Source: Virgisporangium ochraceum (GTDB lineage Bacteria; Actinomycetota; Actinomycetes; Mycobacteriales; Micromonosporaceae). From it: DNA of 64,000 nucleotides. The notes below the pieces were generated by a model. That model was not told the origin of the DNA. It saw nothing but the letters and a program-made list of their open reading frames with translations, and made no database searches. The stretch covers positions 1-64,000 of the forward strand of contig NZ_BOPH01000086.1 of NCBI RefSeq assembly GCF_016863655.1. The letters run 5' to 3'. This document shows positions 60,970 through 64,000 of this stretch, one piece after another. Position 1 is the stretch's first letter. Every line of letters begins with the position of its first letter. A program made the translations under genes and the position numbers.

Positions 60970-61974
60970 ATGACGATCGGCGGCAGTGAATACCGGGTGG
61001 GTCGTGGCCTGGCCACCACGTCGCGGGCGCTCGGGTTCGCGGTGGTCACGGCCGCGTACGTGCTCGCGGGACTGGCGGCGTGGGCCGTCGTCGCGGCCGT
61101 GCCCGACCAGCATCCGCTGCTGGTGACGTTCTGGGCCGACCTCGCCGCCACGGTCGTGGTGTTCGGGGTCTCGATGGCGGTCGGGAACTCCAGCCTGTAC
61201 GACGCGTACTGGAGCGTCGCGCCACCGGTGATCGCGGTCGCCTGGGTGGTGTGGGCCGGCGGGCTCACGGTGCGGCAGGCGGTCGTGCTGCTCCTCGTCC
61301 TCGTCTGGGCCGTACGGCTGACCGCGAACTGGGCGGTGTCGTGGCGCGGGCTCAGCCACGAGGACTGGCGGTACGTGCAGATCCGCGGCGGGCTCCCGCG
61401 CCGGGTGCCGTGGTGGCTGGTCAGCCTCACCGGCATCCAGGTCATGCCCACGGTCGTCGTATTCCTCGGGATGCTCGCGGTGTGGCCGGCGGTCACGGAG
61501 ACCGGCCGGTCGTTCGGCGTCCTCGACGTGCTCGCCGTCGTGGTGACGGCCGCCGCGATCGCGACCGAGGCCCTCGCCGACCGGCAGCTGTACCGCTTCG
61601 CGGCCGACCCGGCCAACGGCGGCCGCATCATCGACCGGGGACTGTGGCGGTACTCCCGGCACCCGAACTACCTCGGCGAGATCGGCTTCTGGTGGGGCAT
61701 GTGGCTGTTCGGGCTCGCCGCCGCGCCCGGGTGGTGGTGGACGATCGTCGGACCGGTCGCCATGGTGCTGCTGTTCACGTTCGTCAGCGTGCCCATGATG
61801 GACCGGCGCTCGATCGAGCGCCGCCCGGCGTACGAGGAGCACATGCGCCGCGTGCCGGCGATCGTCCCGTCTCTCGTGTGGCGCCGGCCCACACGCGCGT
61901 CATCCGAAACCCGCGACGACGAACGCCGCGACCCCGACGACGGCCAGGGGCACGGCGGCGGCCAGGGCCTGTAG
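60970..61974 (+). CDS. DUF1295 membrane protein (steroid 5-alpha-reductase-like)
   Basis: A 334-aa protein with about eight helices. The DUF1295 signature is present: SLYDAYWSVAPP, LSHEDWRYVQIR, and the C-terminal RGLWRYSRHPNYLGEIGFWWGMWLF, which binds NADPH and substrate in relatives. These proteins resemble steroid/lipid reductases and isoprenylcysteine methyltransferases; the reaction is unknown. ATG 60970 is chosen. Its 3' end overlaps the convergent hypothetical gene by 75 bp, mostly in a disordered charged tail (TRDDERRDPDDG). Confidence 0.9.
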   Translation: MTIGGSEYRVGRGLATTSRALGFAVVTAAYVLAGLAAWAVVAAVPDQHPLLVTFWADLAATVVVFGVSMAVGNSSLYDAYWSVAPPVIAVAWVVWAGGLTVRQAVVLLLVLVWAVRLTANWAVSWRGLSHEDWRYVQIRGGLPRRVPWWLVSLTGIQVMPTVVVFLGMLAVWPAVTETGRSFGVLDVLAVVVTAAAIATEALADRQLYRFAADPANGGRIIDRGLWRYSRHPNYLGEIGFWWGMWLFGLAAAPGWWWTIVGPVAMVLLFTFVSVPMMDRRSIERRPAYEEHMRRVPAIVPSLVWRRPTRASSETRDDERRDPDDGQGHGGGQGL

Positions 61975-62514
61975 ACGGCGCCGCCACGGCGCGACGGCCA
62001 GCACCACGACGAGCACACCGAGCGCGACGTCGAGCGCCGCCTGCCACGCCGGTTCCGTGCCGTAGCTGGGATCGCCGACGCGGCCGGCGAGCAGAGCCGC
62101 CTCCGCGAACAGCACCGCGCCCGGTGCCGCCGCGCCGACCACCTGCCGCCACCCGTCCGTCCGCGCCCACGCGCCGGCGACACCGAACACGACACCGGCG
62201 AGAACGCCGAACGCCATCCACAGCAGGGAACTCGGCTGCCCGATGACGGCGAGGTCGTCGTCCTGGACCAGCGTCGCGGCGAGGTAGTAGCTCGGCACCG
62301 CGACCACGAGCCCGACCGCCGCACCGCCGGCGGCGACGCGCCACGCCCGGGCCCGGTACCCGTACCAGAACGCGGCGACGGCCCAGACGGCACTGGAGTT
62401 CCCGAGGTGCGCGACGGCCGACGGCATGAACCTGATCCAGACGAAGTCGAGGAAGCCCAGCAGAAACCCCCCGGCCACCGCGACGACGGCCATCCACCGA
62501 TGATCGGGTCGCAT
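61900..62514 (-). CDS. Hypothetical six-helix membrane protein (DUF6518-like)
   Basis: A 204-aa hydrophobic protein: WMAVVAVAGGFLLGFLDFVW, AVWAVAAFWYGYRA, GLVVAVPSYYLAATLV, LLWMAFGVLAGVVFGVAGAWA, APGAVLFAEAALLA, ALDVALGVLVVVLAVAP and AAAVPLAVVGVAAFVVAG. The layout agrees with small actinobacterial DUF6518-type membrane proteins; function unknown. ATG 62514 begins MRPDHRW. Convergent overlap of 75 bp with the DUF1295 gene. Confidence 0.75.
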   Translation of the reverse strand: MRPDHRWMAVVAVAGGFLLGFLDFVWIRFMPSAVAHLGNSSAVWAVAAFWYGYRARAWRVAAGGAAVGLVVAVPSYYLAATLVQDDDLAVIGQPSSLLWMAFGVLAGVVFGVAGAWARTDGWRQVVGAAAPGAVLFAEAALLAGRVGDPSYGTEPAWQAALDVALGVLVVVLAVAPWRRRLQALAAAVPLAVVGVAAFVVAGFG

Positions 62515-62540
62515 CCGGCCGAGCCTACCGGGTGTGCGGC

Positions 62541-63455
62541 TCAGCGGCCGAGCGTCGCCGCGTCCGCGACCCGCTGCCGCCAGGCGGCGCGGACCGCGTC
62601 GAGCTCGGTCCGGTGACGCCGCTCCCAGGCGTCGAGGTTCGCGGCGACGACCCGCATCGCCTCCCGGTACGCGGGAAGCCGGCACTCCACGTCGAGCGCG
62701 AACGCCTCGTCGAGGGCCCGCAGGCCGCGCGTCCACTCGGGATCCGGCGGTTGGCCGTCGAGCGGAGCGTGCCCGGCGGGCAGGCGGGCCTGGAACAGGA
62801 AGTCGGAGCGGTCCGGGACGTCGTGGCCGAGGCGGGCACGCATGCACGGCCGGTAGCGCTCGAACGCCGCGGTCACGCGCGGGTCCCGGAGGACGGTCTC
62901 GAGCAGGTCGACGAAGCCGGCGAGTCGGTACGCGCCGGGCGGCGGGTCGAAGTCGTGGTACGCCCGGTACTCGTAGGGCGCGCGGCACCGGTTCAGCGCC
63001 TCGATGTCGGTGGAGCCGACCCAGCCCCGTCCCGTCAGACCCGCGCGGGACAGCCTCGCCCCGGCGATCGTGTTCAGCACCAGCCGCCGGCCGCGCTCGG
63101 TGACCGAGTCGAACACGGTGGCGCTCCCGGTGCCGTAGCCCAGGTCGGCGTCGGTGAAGTCGGCGTAGAAGCTCACGAACGGCGCCATGCGGTAGGGACG
63201 GCCGGCCGCCGCCATGCAGGCCGCCACCCCACCCTCGACCCGGTGGTAGTTGAGCCGCTCGGACGCCCGCAGCTCCTCGGCGGTCCCGGTGATCGCGACC
63301 GCCAGCGCGTCGAGCCGTGCGGCCGTCGGCCCGACGGGTCGCGTGGCGGTGGCCCCGGGTGGCGTCGGTGCCTCCGCGGGAGGCCCGCCGCCGGAGGGAC
63401 CGAGGATCAGGACCACGGCCACCCACGCGGGGACCGTCAGGAACCGTCGCCACAC
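62541..63455 (-). CDS. Secreted hypothetical protein
   Basis: A 304-aa protein starting with a hydrophobic segment (FLTVPAWVAVVLILGPSGGG) and a Pro/Ala linker. Four Cys are spaced through the rest (VAACMAAAGRPYR, NRCRAPYEYRAYHDFDP, YRPCMRARLG, DVECRLPAYR), each inside an amphipathic helix; they may form two disulfides outside the membrane. The C-terminus is a charged helix (WERRHRTELDAVRAAW). Related hypotheticals occur in other actinomycetes, but no function is known to me. Start GTG 63455. It lies 26 bp upstream of the DUF6518-like gene on the same strand. Confidence 0.7.
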   Translation of the reverse strand: MWRRFLTVPAWVAVVLILGPSGGGPPAEAPTPPGATATRPVGPTAARLDALAVAITGTAEELRASERLNYHRVEGGVAACMAAAGRPYRMAPFVSFYADFTDADLGYGTGSATVFDSVTERGRRLVLNTIAGARLSRAGLTGRGWVGSTDIEALNRCRAPYEYRAYHDFDPPPGAYRLAGFVDLLETVLRDPRVTAAFERYRPCMRARLGHDVPDRSDFLFQARLPAGHAPLDGQPPDPEWTRGLRALDEAFALDVECRLPAYREAMRVVAANLDAWERRHRTELDAVRAAWRQRVADAATLGR

Positions 63456-63485
63456 GCCGGCCCAACGAGCGGGCCCGCCGGGCGG

Positions 63486-64000
63486 CTACGGCTTGCGGCC
63501 GACGCCGCCGATCATCGTGTAGCGGGTGTCGGTCTGCGCCGAGGGGTCCTCGCCGTCGGGGCGCCAGTCGGCCAGCGGGCCCAGACCGGGCTCGACCAGC
63601 TCGAAGTCGCCGAAGTAGGCGGCGATCTCCTCCCGCCGGCGCCAGCGGCCGGTGCCCATGGTCTCGTTGAACAGCCGCTCGGCCTCGAGCGCCTTCTCCG
63701 AGATGCGCGGGTGCTCCTCGGCGGGGTTCCAGAAGTGGATGATCCCCAGGTAGCTGCCCGACGGCAGCGCGTCGCGCAGGGTTCTGGCGATGCGGGCCGG
63801 GTCTTCGGAGTCGTGCACGTGGTGCAGGATCGAGAACAGCAGCAGCCCGACCGGCTCGGTGAAGTCGATGCGCTCGCGCACCTCGGGGTGCTCGAGGATC
63901 TCCTCCGGCCGCCGGATGTCGGCCTCGATCACCGTGGTGGTGGACTCGTTCGCGAGCAGCGCCCGGCCGTGCACCAGCACCATCGGGTCGTGGTCGACGT
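63486..64000 (-). CDS. S-adenosyl methyltransferase family protein (DUF574; 5' end cut by window edge)
   Basis: The C-terminal 171 residues of an actinobacterial S-adenosyl methyltransferase. The frame is open to the window edge, reading VDHDPMVLVHGRALLAN (SAM-binding region), then IEADIRRPEEILEHPEV, VGLLLFSILHHVHDSEDPA and the end motif GIIHFWNP ... RRREEIAAYFGDFELVEPGL ... TRYTMIGGVGRKP. The start and glycine loop lie outside. The family is large in these bacteria, with a few members tied to secondary metabolism; targets are unknown. Compare the degenerate relative at 2499-3107. Confidence 0.9.
   Translation of the reverse strand, partial: VDHDPMVLVHGRALLANESTTTVIEADIRRPEEILEHPEVRERIDFTEPVGLLLFSILHHVHDSEDPARIARTLRDALPSGSYLGIIHFWNPAEEHPRISEKALEAERLFNETMGTGRWRRREEIAAYFGDFELVEPGLGPLADWRPDGEDPSAQTDTRYTMIGGVGRKP

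Overview
The window is about 70+ % GC, uses GTG starts freely, and carries many families typical of filamentous actinomycetes: SigE-type ECF sigma factor, GPP34 protein, MMPL exporter, DrrAB-like ABC exporter, S-adenosyl methyltransferases, NarL/LuxR two-component pairs and secreted polysaccharidases with ricin-type lectin or Ser/Pro/Gln linkers. It is chromosomal DNA of a soil-type actinomycete. The genus cannot be fixed from the sequence alone. No rRNA, tRNA, CRISPR array, insertion sequence or prophage was found.

Layout. 0-4 kb: end of an ECF sigma gene, a 56-aa membrane protein, a NarL-type kinase/regulator pair, a degenerate methyltransferase and a GPP34 protein. 4-11 kb: an amino-acid permease fused to a GNAT acetyltransferase, a secreted penicillin-acylase-family amidohydrolase, and a two-gene operon of pyruvoyl-dependent arginine decarboxylase plus a GNAT-fold protein. 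11-14 kb: an amidohydrolase/oxidoreductase pair and a hemerythrin. 14-19 kb: a two-component system divergent from an MMPL exporter. 19-24 kb: S-adenosylhomocysteinase behind a probable SAH riboswitch, a HEAT-repeat protein and a membrane-bound alpha/beta hydrolase. 24-27 kb: TetR gene divergent from an ABC exporter around a 40-bp palindromic operator. 27-31 kb: a PhyH dioxygenase, a GH16 glucanase behind a LacI-type box, and two paralogous membrane proteins. 31-39 kb: acyl-CoA ligase, isochorismatase-like hydrolase, AraC/DJ-1 regulator, aldo/keto reductase, then a sulfur/flavin block (sulfite oxidase, sulfurtransferase, flavin reductase, FMN reductase) with a repeated CCTAT-N7-(A/G)TAGG operator. 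39-50 kb: one giant cell-wall protein of about 34 fibronectin-III modules. 50-64 kb: TerC protein, a 1.4-kb gene-free stretch packed with palindromes, PucR regulator, GH32 beta-fructosidase, further hydrolase, HEAT, MFS, pectate lyase, DUF1295 and hypothetical membrane genes, and a truncated methyltransferase.

Three themes cut across the window. First, short tandem repeats whose units are multiples of 3 bp sit in the linkers of many otherwise ordinary proteins, while one clearly non-coding array has a 19-bp unit. Second, a family of 37-67-bp intergenic palindromes recurs at four or more places. Third, several regulatory sites can be read directly: an SAH riboswitch, two LacI-type boxes in front of secreted polysaccharidases, a TetR operator and the sulfur-block operator. 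The most novel biology is probably the PvlArgDC-GNAT operon beside the permease-GNAT fusion and the acylase, and the giant Cys-stapled Fn3 surface protein.
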